64,000 nucleotides of DNA from Paenibacillus dendritiformis (GCF_015845845.1 NZ_LDIG01000091.1:51422-115421), one strand, 5' to 3'; shown: positions 1 to 8,458, counted from the stretch's first letter. Numbers and translations are program-made. The notes: generated from the sequence alone by a model not told the origin.

Positions 1-1
1 T

Positions 2-934
2 ACCGCCCATATGAGCGACATGCTCCACCGCTTCCGCGGCCTCGACCCGGCAGAGCCGCTCGAGCTGACCTTCAGCGGACGAATGCGGTCCCCCGCCTTC
101 TCCTTCCATGTGGGGAGCTATCCGCGTCCGCTTCAGGTAGAACGAAGCCAGCAGATGGAGATTGATGCCGGCTTCGAATCGAACCGCGAGATTCTGATAC
201 TGGAAGCGAAGAACAGCATTCCGCAGGATTTCTGCGTGCGCCAGCTCTACTACCCGTACCGCGCCTTGCGTTCGCGCCCGCAGTTGACGAAGCCGGTCAT
301 TCCGATCTATTTCTTGTATTCGGACGGCGTCTATTATTTATTCGAATACCGCTTCCGGGATCCGATGCGCTATGATTCCCTCGCCTTGGTGCGCGCAGCC
401 GCCTATCGCATTGAAGGCGGGCTGTCCAAGGAAAGGGTGCTCGCCATCGCGGAGGCCACCCCGGCCGGCGCGGAGCCGGAGGGCGTGCCGTTCCCGCAGG
501 CGAACTCGTTCGAGCGCATCATCAATCTGCTAGAGCTGCTGGCGGAGGAGGATTTGCTCAAGTCCGACATCGAACGGCTGTACCGGTTCGATAAGAGGCA
601 ATCGGACTATTACGCGAATGCCGGCGTCTACCTCGATCTGGCGGAGACCTGCCGAACGCCCGAAGGAACGGCCGTCCGCCTGACCGGAGAAGGCCGCGCC
701 CTGATGCAGCTCACGGTGCAGGAGCGGCATGAGGCGCTTCTGCGCAAGCTGTTCGCCAGACCGGCCATCCGCGACATTCTGCTCGCCTGCCTGGCGCGGG
801 GCGAAGCGATTCCCGAAGCGGAAGCGATGAATAGGATGCATCGGCATGGCATCGAGCTGAATCCGTCGACCCAGCGCAGGCGCGCCCAGTCGATCCTGGC
901 CTGGTACGGCTGGCTTGCACGTCTGATAGGGTGA
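2..934 (+). CDS. PD-(D/E)XK nuclease-like protein, 5' end outside window
   Basis: The reading frame is open to the window edge; the first ATG inside is at 11 (307 aa from there), with no visible Shine-Dalgarno, so the true start probably lies upstream. Around residues 51-67 (counted from that ATG) a D52, then hydrophobic residues and E65-A-K67, form the D...(E/D)xK core of PD-(D/E)XK nucleases, followed by an aromatic-rich segment (YYPYR). The C-terminal third is basic and helical (QRRRAQS.LAWYGWL), resembling a winged-helix end. It recalls solitary proteins annotated as type II restriction-like enzymes (DUF6996/DUF6997 type). No methyltransferase partner is visible downstream; one could lie to the left. 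The nuclease fold is inferred from the motif, and the substrate is unknown. Confidence 0.6.
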   Translation, partial: TAHMSDMLHRFRGLDPAEPLELTFSGRMRSPAFSFHVGSYPRPLQVERSQQMEIDAGFESNREILILEAKNSIPQDFCVRQLYYPYRALRSRPQLTKPVIPIYFLYSDGVYYLFEYRFRDPMRYDSLALVRAAAYRIEGGLSKERVLAIAEATPAGAEPEGVPFPQANSFERIINLLELLAEEDLLKSDIERLYRFDKRQSDYYANAGVYLDLAETCRTPEGTAVRLTGEGRALMQLTVQERHEALLRKLFARPAIRDILLACLARGEAIPEAEAMNRMHRHGIELNPSTQRRRAQSILAWYGWLARLIG

Positions 935-1077
935 AGCCCCTTGTGTCCAAGCGGAAGAGGAATCAAGGCCAGGGGCGCCGCCTCCTCTTCTCCCGCATGG
1001 CCCGTTTCTGCCGGGAGGCGGTTGCCTATGCCGCCCCCGGCATTCACTTCGCCCGGATGCCGCTGTCCCCCTCTCCC

Positions 1078-1215
1078 TTAATCCAGCTTGTAGCGTTCCT
1101 TGGCCCGCTTCACCGCCTCCTCCACCTTGTCCCTCCGGGGCAGCTTCGAATTGATCCGCAGCAGAAGCAGCAGATTGCACACCAGCAGCACGATTATAAT
1201 CAGCCCCATCACCAT
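1078..1215 (-). CDS. 45-aa single-span membrane protein
   Basis: This is a small gene of 45 codons. A purine-rich Shine-Dalgarno (GGAGGGGGAAGG) sits immediately upstream of the ATG at 1215. The product starts with a hydrophobic helix (MVMGLIIIVLLVCNLLLLL, residues 1-19) and ends with a highly charged amphipathic tail rich in Lys, Arg and Glu (residues 20-45). That makes it a probable single-pass membrane peptide with a cytoplasmic tail. It lies 128 bp downstream of helD on the same strand and may be co-transcribed. I do not recognise a family. Confidence 0.6.
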   Translation of the reverse strand: MVMGLIIIVLLVCNLLLLLRINSKLPRRDKVEEAVKRAKERYKLD

Positions 1216-1343
1216 CCTTCCCCCTCCCTTCCCTATGTACAAAAAGCTGCCGGCCGCGCCGCATGGACCAATGGCGGCGATCCCATGCAGCGCAAGGCAG
1301 CTTATATTTTGCTTCCGTTCGATTCACCAAGCCGGCTCCCGAT

Positions 1344-3704
1344 TCAGGCCTGTGCCTGCCCTTCGTCCGCTCCCGCAAGCGCGGCTTCCAGCCAAGGACT
1401 CGGCCGCCCCATATAGTAGATATGCAGCTCATGCATCGCCCGCGTGCACGCCACGTACAGCAGCTTGCGCTCGCTCTCCCGGCCGTAGCCTTCGTCAGAT
1501 GCATTATACAGCACGACGGCATCGAACTCGACGCCCTTGGCCAGGTAAGACGGAATAACGAGCGCGCCGGCTTCGAAGGTGACCGTCTCCTGGTCAACGA
1601 GCCGCAGCGGCACAAGATCCTTCAAGGCCTCGTACGCCTCGCGGCTCTCCTGAGCGGTCGTGCAGAGCAGAGCGACATTGCGGTGCCCGGCGGCGAGCAG
1701 TTCGCGCATCCGCGCGGCAACCTGAGCATGCAATTCCTCCCTGTCCTGCAATCCCGTCAGCGTCGGCGCCGGGCCTTCGCGCTCGAACGTATCGATCCGC
1801 TCACCGCCCGGAATGATGCGGCGGGCCAGTTCCATGATCGGCCGGGTCGAACGATAGCTTCGGGTCAATTGGAACGACTCCGTCTCCCCGTCCGGGAACA
1901 CTTCCGCCAACGCCGGCAGCGGCACCGCCGCCGCTCCTTCGGCATGCGGGTAAATCGCCTGGTCCGCATCCCCCAGCACCGTGAACCGGGCCCGAGGGAA
2001 CAGGCGCTTGAGGAAATGAAGCTGGAAGACCCCATAGTCTTGGCCTTCGTCCACGAACACATGCCGGATCGACGTATTCGTATGGAAGCCTTCCAGACAT
2101 TCATTCAAATACAAGTATGGCGTCGCATCCTCTACGGACATCTCGCCCCGGCTCACCCGTTCGGCCGTCAGGGCGCAGATGCCGGCCCAGCGCTCAGGCA
2201 GCCCCTCTTCTCCGGCCAGACTGGCCGCGAAGTCCGGACTGGCGAACAATTGCGTGTAGATGGCCGGCATATCGACGAAGCGGAATCGCTTGATGTCCGC
2301 GCGCAGCGGCTTGAAGCGCTCATTCACGATTTGGCGGGCCAGCCATTCGCGCTCGCGATCGAAGTCATCGAACGTCTCCTCCGTAAATCTTTCCCGGCGC
2401 TGCAGTTCCTGGAACGCCCTCACATAATCCTCATTGTCGAGCAGCTCGATTTCTTCCTCCACCCAGACCGCTTTCCGTTCCCGGCGGGCGGCGGCGGCCA
2501 GCTCGCCCCGGAGCCATTCCGCCAGCTGGCTCAGCCTATTCGGGATCGACAGGGACGAATCCAGTTCATAAAATTGCCGCAGCATCGCTTCTCCCGATAT
2601 AAGCGTCCGCTCCTGGAAGCGAAGATCGCGGAACCGCATGCCTTCCTGCCCGAGCCGCTCCACATAGCGCCCGATCAGCCGGAAGAAAGCCGTCCCCGCT
2701 TTATAGCGAATCCCTTCCATTCGCGCCGCGTATTCCGGTTGCTCCCCGGCGCTCAGCGCATATTCCATCTGCTCGGCCGGGTGCTCCAGGCGGAAGGAAT
2801 CGGCCAATCGATGCTCGACGTACTCCTGATATGTCGTCTGCCGCATATTCCGTTCCCCCAATTCCGGCAGGACGGTCGAGACATAGCGGTTGAACATCGG
2901 ATTCGGCGAGAACAGCACGATCTCATCGGCCTGCAGCGTATCCCGATACCGGTACAGCAAATACGCAATCCGCTGCAGAGCGGTCGACGTCTTGCCGCTG
3001 CCCGCCGGGCCGGTGACGATCATAAGCCGCTTCTGCTCGTTGCGGATGATGCGGTTCTGTTCGCTTTGAATCGTGGCAACGATGCTTTTCAGATGGGCGC
3101 TGGACGGCCGGCTGAGGATTTCCCGCAGCAGCTCGTCGCCAATGGTAAGGCCCGTATCGAACATGCCCCGGAACCGGCCGTCCGTGATGATGAATTGGCG
3201 CTTGAGCCCCATCTCTCCCGACAGGCGGCCGACCGGCGTCTCATAGTGGGCCGGGCCCGGCGAATAGTCATAATACAGGCTGGACACGGGTGCCCGCCAA
3301 TCATAGACGAGGAAGTTGTCGTCCTTATCCCGGAACGAGCCGATCCCGATATATACCCGTTCTGCCTCCGCTTCCCCTTCTTCCCGGAAATCGATCCGCG
3401 CAAAATAAGGGGACTTCGCCATCCGTCTCCACACATCAAGCTGCTGGGCGGCATGAAGATGCCTGCGCTCGCGCTCCGCCAATACCTCCGCCTGCTGCTT
3501 CAGGCTGGCATGCGTCTCGATGGCTTCATTCGCGTCATCCAGATTGACCTTGACGTCGTCCCAGAACTCGCGTCGGATGTCCACGACTTCGCGCTTGACC
3601 GCGCCCATCTCTTCCTGCAGCGGAAGGATGCGCCGCTCAATTTTCTCCATTACCTCGACAGCCCGCGCTTCCTCCAACTGCCATTCCCGATGATTCGGGT
3701 CCAT
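1344..3704 (-). CDS. helD: HelD-like superfamily I helicase (RNA polymerase recycling)
   Basis: A UvrD/Rep-like superfamily I ATPase of 786 aa, the usual HelD length. The first roughly 120 residues form the coiled-coil/globular N-terminal arm; Walker A (GPAGSGKT) is near residue 231, Walker B (VDEGQD) near 551, and the later motif AKGVEFDAVVLYN is present. HelD proteins of Gram-positive bacteria bind RNA polymerase and clear it from DNA. The start at 3704 is chosen because a GGGTGAT Shine-Dalgarno precedes it; an in-frame ATG 39 bases upstream has none. It is followed on the same strand by a 45-aa membrane peptide. The family call is firm; the role is from homologues. Confidence 0.92.
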   Translation of the reverse strand: MDPNHREWQLEEARAVEVMEKIERRILPLQEEMGAVKREVVDIRREFWDDVKVNLDDANEAIETHASLKQQAEVLAERERRHLHAAQQLDVWRRMAKSPYFARIDFREEGEAEAERVYIGIGSFRDKDDNFLVYDWRAPVSSLYYDYSPGPAHYETPVGRLSGEMGLKRQFIITDGRFRGMFDTGLTIGDELLREILSRPSSAHLKSIVATIQSEQNRIIRNEQKRLMIVTGPAGSGKTSTALQRIAYLLYRYRDTLQADEIVLFSPNPMFNRYVSTVLPELGERNMRQTTYQEYVEHRLADSFRLEHPAEQMEYALSAGEQPEYAARMEGIRYKAGTAFFRLIGRYVERLGQEGMRFRDLRFQERTLISGEAMLRQFYELDSSLSIPNRLSQLAEWLRGELAAAARRERKAVWVEEEIELLDNEDYVRAFQELQRRERFTEETFDDFDREREWLARQIVNERFKPLRADIKRFRFVDMPAIYTQLFASPDFAASLAGEEGLPERWAGICALTAERVSRGEMSVEDATPYLYLNECLEGFHTNTSIRHVFVDEGQDYGVFQLHFLKRLFPRARFTVLGDADQAIYPHAEGAAAVPLPALAEVFPDGETESFQLTRSYRSTRPIMELARRIIPGGERIDTFEREGPAPTLTGLQDREELHAQVAARMRELLAAGHRNVALLCTTAQESREAYEALKDLVPLRLVDQETVTFEAGALVIPSYLAKGVEFDAVVLYNASDEGYGRESERKLLYVACTRAMHELHIYYMGRPSPWLEAALAGADEGQAQA

Positions 3705-3759
3705 ATTATCACCCGCTTTAATATAGATTACGATTTGCGGCACCGGGTTGCCGAACCAG

Positions 3760-3789
3760 TTGACAACGCCCCGTGCGTTATGATATTAT
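3760..3789 (+). promoter_or_regulatory. Sigma-A promoter for candidate small RNA
   Basis: A perfect -35 box TTGACA (3760-3765) is separated by 18 bp from TATTAT (3784-3789). It points away from helD and no protein gene lies downstream on this strand before a strong terminator at 3945-3978, so it most likely drives a short non-coding transcript. Confidence 0.6.
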
Positions 3790-3795
3790 ATATTT

Positions 3796-3978
3796 GGGTA
3801 AAAATATATTTGTTCATCATAACCTTATGCCGCATCTGATATCGTACCATAGGATGGATGCGGCTGCAAGCGTTGGACAAGCTATCAAGCATGCTTGATA
3901 TTACATAGACAGCCTATTTCTGGCGATGTTTCCATGAAACGAATGACCGGAGGAGTCAATCTCCCCCGGTCTTTTTTA
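3796..3978 (+). ncRNA. Candidate ~180-nt small RNA with three hairpins
   Basis: Between the promoter at 3760-3789 and an intrinsic terminator ending near 3978 there is no convincing ORF; the only short ATG-initiated frames lack Shine-Dalgarno sequences. The stretch can fold into an 8-bp stem (3829-3836 with 3857-3864), an 18-bp perfect palindrome (3883-3900) and the terminator hairpin (3945-3950 with 3966-3971, then six T). The layout of promoter, structured body and terminator is that of an independent small RNA. It overlaps no gene but sits between helD and ade, both on the opposite strand. I do not recognise it as 6S, SRP, RNase P or tmRNA. Confidence 0.45.
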
Positions 3979-4075
3979 TTGCGTCGATTTCCAATCTTCC
4001 AATCTTCCGAGCTTCCAAACTTATTGCGAGATTTTTCTGATGAATCGGATGAAAAGGGGGTCGTCTGCCGTATTG

Positions 4076-5848
4076 TCACCGCGCTGCGGATTCCGCGGCG
4101 CGGCTCTCCTCCGTGACCGGAATATGCTTGAAAGCCCCGAAATCGAATAAGCCCATATCCGTCAGCTTCAGTTCGGGTATGACGGGCAAGCATAGGAACG
4201 ACAGCGTAACAAAAGGATTGAATTCACTGGAAGCGCCAATTCGCCCCAAAGCCTGGTGGAGCCGTTCCATATGATGGAGCACCACGGCATAATCGCTGGC
4301 CGACATTAAGCCTGCCACCCGCAGCTCGATCGCCGCGATCACTTCGCCATCGCTTGCGACGACCAATCCGCCCTCCATGTCGCGCAGCGCCTGGATGGCC
4401 GTCAGCATATCCCGATCGTTGCTGCCGGCCACGACGAGGTTGTGGGAATCATGCGCCACGGTGGAGGCGATCGCTCCGCATTGAATGCCGAATCCCTTGA
4501 CGATGCCCAGTCCGATGCATCCGGTATGATGATGCCGCTCCAACACGGCGATCTTCAATTGATCCTTGGCCACGGAAGGGCGGAAGCAGCCATCCTCCAC
4601 TTCGACCTCTTCCACGAGACGAGTCGTGATGAGGCTGTTCGGATTGATGCCGATAATATGGCAGCGGCGCTCCCCCTGCAGCCGGATTTGCAGATCCCGC
4701 TCCGTTATCTCGGGCAGGTTGACCGTCTTCAACAGCTTGGCCGGGATTTCGGCGGCTTGCGGCTGAGGTCCGGTATATTGACCGTGCTCGCCCACCAGCC
4801 TCCCGGCTTTGTACACTTGGGCAATCGTCAGGCGCTCCAGATCGTCGAGCAGCAAGAAGTCGGCCTCGTACCCGGGGGCGATCGCGCCTTTGGCCGGCAA
4901 TCCGTAGCATTCGGCCGCATTCAGGGAAGCCATCTGGATCGCCTGCAGCGGATCAAGCCCGCAGCGTATGGCCAGACGCGCATTATGATCGACGCTGCCC
5001 TCCCGCACCAGCTCGTCCAAATGCTTGTCGTCGGTGCAGAACACGCAGCGGCGCGCGTTGCTGGCGGTCACGGCCGGGATGAGCGCTTCGACATCCTTGG
5101 CAACCGAGCCTTCGCGGATCATGACATACATGCCGCGCCGCAGGCGCGCCTTGGCTTCCTCGGCCGTGACGCACTCATGATCGTTGCGAATGCCGACTGC
5201 CCGGTACACATTGATGGCCTCTTCATCCAGTCCGGCGCCGTGACCGTCAATCCGTCCGCCATGCCGATGCGAGGATACCAATTTGTCCAGCATGCCGTCA
5301 TCGCCGCGCCTCACGGAGGGATAATCCATCACCTCGGCCAATCCCAATACCCGAGGGTGAGCGTAGAATGGATCCAGGCTGGCCGCATCGAGAACGGCTC
5401 CGGCATGCTCGAACGGCGTGCAAGGAACGCAGGACGGCAGCATGATATATACATCGAGCGGCAGATTCTCGGAAGCGTCCAGCATATATTGAATGCCGTC
5501 CGTCCCGGCCACATTCGCGATTTCATGCGGATCGGCGATGACGGTCGTCACGCCGTGAGGTAAGACGACGCGAGCGAATTCGGCCGGCGTGACCATGGCG
5601 GATTCAATATGAACATGCGTGTCGATGAAGGACGGGGCGATGTAGCGTCCCTCCGCATCGATGACGCGGGCGCCTTCATAGCTGCCGCCGATGCCGATGA
5701 TCATGCCGTCCACAATCGCGACATCCCCTTCGATAATCTCGAGATTGAAGACATCGACGATTTTTCCGTTCGTAATGACGAGGTCGGCAGGCGCCGTTCC
5801 GGCGGCTGCGGCAATCCGCTTGCTCCAATGTTGCTTGCTCCAATTCAT
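4076..5848 (-). CDS. ade: Adenine deaminase
   Basis: An amidohydrolase-superfamily adenine deaminase (adenine to hypoxanthine plus ammonia; purine salvage, cytoplasmic). Its 590 aa match the family. The N-terminal composite beta domain is followed by the metal site HVHIESAM near residue 73, the DPHEIANV motif, the HGAG loop, and a C-terminal segment with D-SHN typical of AdeC proteins. The leader carries a purine riboswitch and terminator (5902-6066) and a sigma-A promoter (6089-6117), so expression is probably switched off by guanine or hypoxanthine, the downstream product pool. It is monocistronic as far as can be seen. Confidence 0.95.
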   Translation of the reverse strand: MNWSKQHWSKRIAAAAGTAPADLVITNGKIVDVFNLEIIEGDVAIVDGMIIGIGGSYEGARVIDAEGRYIAPSFIDTHVHIESAMVTPAEFARVVLPHGVTTVIADPHEIANVAGTDGIQYMLDASENLPLDVYIMLPSCVPCTPFEHAGAVLDAASLDPFYAHPRVLGLAEVMDYPSVRRGDDGMLDKLVSSHRHGGRIDGHGAGLDEEAINVYRAVGIRNDHECVTAEEAKARLRRGMYVMIREGSVAKDVEALIPAVTASNARRCVFCTDDKHLDELVREGSVDHNARLAIRCGLDPLQAIQMASLNAAECYGLPAKGAIAPGYEADFLLLDDLERLTIAQVYKAGRLVGEHGQYTGPQPQAAEIPAKLLKTVNLPEITERDLQIRLQGERRCHIIGINPNSLITTRLVEEVEVEDGCFRPSVAKDQLKIAVLERHHHTGCIGLGIVKGFGIQCGAIASTVAHDSHNLVVAGSNDRDMLTAIQALRDMEGGLVVASDGEVIAAIELRVAGLMSASDYAVVLHHMERLHQALGRIGASSEFNPFVTLSFLCLPVIPELKLTDMGLFDFGAFKHIPVTEESRAAESAAR

Positions 5849-5901
5849 GCGATTTCACATTCCTTTGCTTTTTGTAGGATACTGGCGCGATCCGGGTACA
5901 A

Positions 5902-5932
5902 CAAAAAAACTCTAGTCCAGCAACTAGAGTTT
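5902..5932 (-). terminator. Riboswitch-controlled intrinsic terminator
   Basis: On the minus strand the 9-bp stem AAACTCTAG / CTAGAGTTT (5924-5932 with 5907-5915) is followed by an uninterrupted T run (5903-5909). It lies between the purine aptamer and the ade start, where an expression platform terminator belongs. Confidence 0.85.
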
Positions 5933-5997
5933 GACGACAAGGAGCAAGAACAGCCTGTCCCAGCGGGGATCCATCCTCCGCGGCAGGCTTTCTCTTT

Positions 5998-6066
5998 CCT
6001 CGTAGTCAAACTATTTACGGTAGTTTGGTAGAAACGAATGGACCATATTTCCAAAATTATACGAAG
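5998..6066 (-). promoter_or_regulatory. Purine riboswitch aptamer, guanine class
   Basis: The minus strand carries the conserved core: TATAAT-like J1/2, ATATGG, GTTTCTACC and CCGTAAAT, then GACTAC. P1 pairs CTTCGTA (6060-6066) with TACGAGG (5998-6004). The nucleotide that pairs with the ligand (position 74 of the xpt aptamer) is C in the J3/1 GAC, as in guanine/hypoxanthine-binding members; adenine binders have U. A terminator follows at 5902-5932, which fits an OFF switch for ade. Confidence 0.9.
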
Positions 6067-6088
6067 ACTATCCTATTCAATTCTCTAC

Positions 6089-6117
6089 ATTGTATCGGCC
6101 GGCCCTGTTTCCGTCAA
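6089..6117 (-). promoter_or_regulatory. Sigma-A promoter of riboswitch-ade transcript
   Basis: On the minus strand TTGACG (6112-6117), a 17-bp spacer and TACAAT (6089-6094) sit just upstream of the aptamer, placing transcription start roughly 15 bases before P1. Confidence 0.7.
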
Positions 6118-6167
6118 TGGATGCATAGGAAGTAAACAAATGCCTGCCCAAAAAACCGGTCTTCATC

Positions 6168-6205
6168 GAAAAAAGGGCCAGTTAAAGAGGATCCTTAACC
6201 GGCCC
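6168..6205 (-). terminator. Intrinsic terminator after DUF6930-like gene
   Basis: The minus-strand stem GGGCCGGTTAA / TTAACTGGCCC (11 bp, one mismatch) is followed by six T. It ends the transcript of the gene at 6243-7304 and separates it from the ade promoter. Confidence 0.85.
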
Positions 6206-6242
6206 GGTGGCTCATGCGCATCCTGCAAGCTCCCGCTTGGAA

Positions 6243-7304
6243 TCAAGCTTCGTGTTGCGCGAAATAGTCGAACAGATCCGCCTGGGCCTCCTCCAGATAG
6301 ACGAGGCGCGGCTCGCGTTCGATTTTGATTTTCAGGCGCTGCGCCGTCTTCTCGAACAGATCGAGGCCTTCGTTCGACCGGATAATGAGCTTTTGCGGGC
6401 GCGCCCCTTTCTCCTCGATTAATTTAATCATATGATCAATGAATTCCTGCTCGAAATTTCCTTCATAAGCGACATGGAAGCCGACCGCGCTGCGGGTCTG
6501 CCGATCCACCCACAGGCAGAGCCGCGGGTAATACGGCCGCTCGGCCTCGCCCTGCACCGCGACGGGAGCGAAGAAATAATCGGTCTCCCACTGCCCCCGC
6601 TTCTCCGGAATGCGGCGCACCAGGTCCGTCAGCTTCGCGTCGTCGCTGTATTCATACTTCGCCGGACGCTTCAGGACGAATTCGGGATCGCGCCAGCCTT
6701 CGCTCCATTCCCCGTTCTCCTGCGCGCGGACCAACAGTTGGCCGGAGACCGGCGGCACGAGCAGCCGATCGTCCTTCTTGCATCGGGCGGCCAGGTCCAC
6801 CGCTTGCTCCAAGGCGTTCGTCAGGAAGCGGACCTGCTTCCGGTCAAGCGTCCATGGTACAAGCCCCGGGTCATAGGCCCGGAACAGCGGCCAAGCGTTG
6901 CGGCCGCGAAAGCGGAAGCCAAGCTCTTTGATTTGCGCCAGATCCTGCTTGTCCAGATCGGTCCGATCCTCGAATGTCACCATCATGCACTTTTGCCGGT
7001 TCAGCCAAGCATATTGATCATCCTGCTCCAGCATCATGTCCTGCAGGCTCTCCAGCCCTTCGGCGCCGCGGAAAACGGCCAGGCCGAACAGCTCTTCGTT
7101 CGATCCCATAATGGTGCAGTAGCCCACCTCTCCATCCTCCGGGTTGCATACGCCGAAGATCTCGGAGTCGGACACCCACTTCCAGCTTCCTTGCTTCTTG
7201 AAGGCTGCCGCCGCTTCATAGAGGCGATGCCATTCCGCCTGCTCTTCGGTTAACTCCACCGCTTCTTCATTGCGTTCCGTCTGTTCTACATCCGTTTTTG
7301 CCAT
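6243..7304 (-). CDS. DUF6930/DUF7309-like protein of unknown function
   Basis: A soluble 353-aa protein with a very acidic, low-complexity start (residues 1-25). Two alpha/beta regions follow, roughly 30-190 and 205-345; the second contains the hydrophobic strand LCLWVDRQTRSAVGFHV and a helix before LIIRSNEGL. It resembles conserved Bacillales proteins carrying DUF6930-type domains, whose biochemical role is not known to me. No catalytic signature is evident. The start has a GAAGGAAATTCT Shine-Dalgarno. It sits between folE (separate terminator at 7403-7433) and its own terminator, so it is probably a single-gene unit. Confidence 0.6.
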   Translation of the reverse strand: MAKTDVEQTERNEEAVELTEEQAEWHRLYEAAAAFKKQGSWKWVSDSEIFGVCNPEDGEVGYCTIMGSNEELFGLAVFRGAEGLESLQDMMLEQDDQYAWLNRQKCMMVTFEDRTDLDKQDLAQIKELGFRFRGRNAWPLFRAYDPGLVPWTLDRKQVRFLTNALEQAVDLAARCKKDDRLLVPPVSGQLLVRAQENGEWSEGWRDPEFVLKRPAKYEYSDDAKLTDLVRRIPEKRGQWETDYFFAPVAVQGEAERPYYPRLCLWVDRQTRSAVGFHVAYEGNFEQEFIDHMIKLIEEKGARPQKLIIRSNEGLDLFEKTAQRLKIKIEREPRLVYLEEAQADLFDYFAQHEA

Positions 7305-7402
7305 AGAATTTCCTTCGTCCTCCTCTTCCTTGCTGCGCTCTGCCGCAAGCGCGCATCAATCCAAAACGCCGCGCCTCTCTCAACATTGCCGGCAAGCCAA
7401 GC

Positions 7403-7433
7403 AAAAAACCCGCCCCTTTGCCCGGAACGGGTT
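7403..7433 (-). terminator. Intrinsic terminator after folE
   Basis: The minus-strand hairpin AACCCG / CGGGTT, strengthened by an inner CCGGGC/CCCC pairing, is followed by TTTTTT immediately downstream of the folE stop codon. Confidence 0.75.
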
Positions 7434-7466
7434 CCATTGGTTCTGCTCAAACCCTAAAGCACCAAT

Positions 7467-8060
7467 TTACTGCTTAATCAGTGACAAAAATTCCGCGCGC
7501 TGCGCCGCATCGTCCTTGAAGCTGCCCCGCGTCGACATCGTAACCGTCTTGCTGCCGGGCTTCTTGACGCCGCGGGAACACATGCATAAATGCTCGCCCT
7601 CCACGACCACCATCACGCCGTGCGGCTTCAACACTTCTTCCATAATATCCGCGATTTCCGACGTGACCCGTTCCTGCACCTGCAGACGGCGCGTGACCGC
7701 TTCGACCAGCCGCGCCAGCTTGCTCAGGCCGGCAACCTGTCCGCTTGGAATATAGCCGATATGCACCTTGCCGAAGAAAGGCGCCATATGATGCTCGCAC
7801 AAGCTGTAGTACGTAATGTCCTTCACGATGACGAGCTCCTCATGGGCTTCGTCGAAGGTGACCCCGAGCACGTCGCGCGGGTCGACCTCATACCCGCCGA
7901 AGATCTCTTCGTACATGCGGGTGACACGCGCCGGCGTCTCCTTCAGGCCTTCCCGATCGACGTCCTCGCCGATCAGCCTTAAAATTTCTTTTACGTGATG
8001 TTCGATCTTCTCGCGGTTCTCACCGACTTTTGAATTGACATAGTCTTTCAAGCCAGCCAT
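7467..8060 (-). CDS. folE: GTP cyclohydrolase I
   Basis: GTP cyclohydrolase I, type IA, 197 aa: converts GTP to dihydroneopterin triphosphate, the first step of folate biosynthesis (and of queuosine precursor synthesis). The zinc ligands are visible as C88 and H91 in [10 protein letters not shown] and C159 in HLCMCSRGV; the GTP-binding segment STRGSF is near the C-terminus. The start has GGAGG at good spacing. No other folate genes are near; yneF follows it upstream on the same strand. It may also feed the queuosine pathway whose last enzyme, QueG, is encoded at 8522-10255. Confidence 0.97.
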   Translation of the reverse strand: MAGLKDYVNSKVGENREKIEHHVKEILRLIGEDVDREGLKETPARVTRMYEEIFGGYEVDPRDVLGVTFDEAHEELVIVKDITYYSLCEHHMAPFFGKVHIGYIPSGQVAGLSKLARLVEAVTRRLQVQERVTSEIADIMEEVLKPHGVMVVVEGEHLCMCSRGVKKPGSKTVTMSTRGSFKDDAAQRAEFLSLIKQ

Positions 8061-8113
8061 AATTGTGCCTCCTCCCGCCTAACGTGCCCATGGACGCGGG
8101 CCGTTCCGTTATT

Positions 8114-8320
8114 TCATTTTCTCTTGTTTTTTTGCATCATTTTCTGAGCTTGCTGCATCTGCTTGGCATTCAAATTATAGCCCATTTGTTTCGCCATTTT
8201 TTGCAGCATTTGCGGATCCGATTGCATCTTCTCCATCTGCTTGCGCAGGTAGAACACCCCGCCGGCAAAGCCGATAATGACACCCACGATGAGTGCGATA
8301 ATCCCTACAACCCAAATCAT
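8114..8320 (-). CDS. yneF: UPF0154 membrane protein YneF
   Basis: A small protein of 68 aa with one N-terminal membrane helix (residues 2-25, glycine-rich), the motif FYLRKQMEKM, then a Met/Gln/Lys-rich helical tail. This is the typical sequence and length of the Bacillales YneF/UPF0154 family, whose function is unknown. Start at 8320 is preceded by GGGGTGA. A good promoter lies 139 bases upstream (8459-8487), leaving a long leader that contains a terminator-like hairpin. Confidence 0.9.
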   Translation of the reverse strand: MIWVVGIIALIVGVIIGFAGGVFYLRKQMEKMQSDPQMLQKMAKQMGYNLNAKQMQQAQKMMQKNKRK

Positions 8321-8365
8321 CTGCTTATGGTCACCCCAACAAAAAATTAGTTAGATGAGGTTATT

Positions 8366-8400
8366 CAAAAAACCGTCTTTTCGAGGAAACCCGGCTTTTG
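8366..8400 (-). terminator. Terminator-like hairpin in yneF leader
   Basis: The minus strand reads CAAAAGCCG, a loop, then CGGTTTTTTG; the stem has one bulged G and ends in a T run. It lies between the promoter at 8459-8487 and yneF, so it could be an attenuator or the end of a short (~90 nt) transcript. Confidence 0.4.
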
Positions 8401-8458
8401 AACACTCACTTCGATCTATCCGTGAGAAGGCATGGCTTCGCGGAACTCGTCCGCCATT

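Noticed and set aside
981..1026. Terminator after the nuclease-like gene
   Set aside because: An imperfect CGCCTCC/GGAGGCG stem with a long loop exists, but no T run follows.
530..1615. Long minus-strand frame (361 codons) across the nuclease-like gene
   Set aside because: It is antisense to the D...ExK-bearing frame, Gly/Arg-rich, and lacks a Shine-Dalgarno; typical shadow in GC-rich DNA.
1263..3839. 858-codon plus-strand frame opposite helD
   Set aside because: Exactly antisense to a clear HelD protein; composition is Arg/His/Pro-rich and matches no family.
3895..4116. 73-codon plus-strand ORF in the helD-ade gap
   Set aside because: It spans the terminator hairpin and T run, and its ATG has no Shine-Dalgarno.
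5845..6054. 69-codon ORF upstream of ade
   Set aside because: It runs through the riboswitch aptamer and terminator; the RNA structure explains the sequence better.
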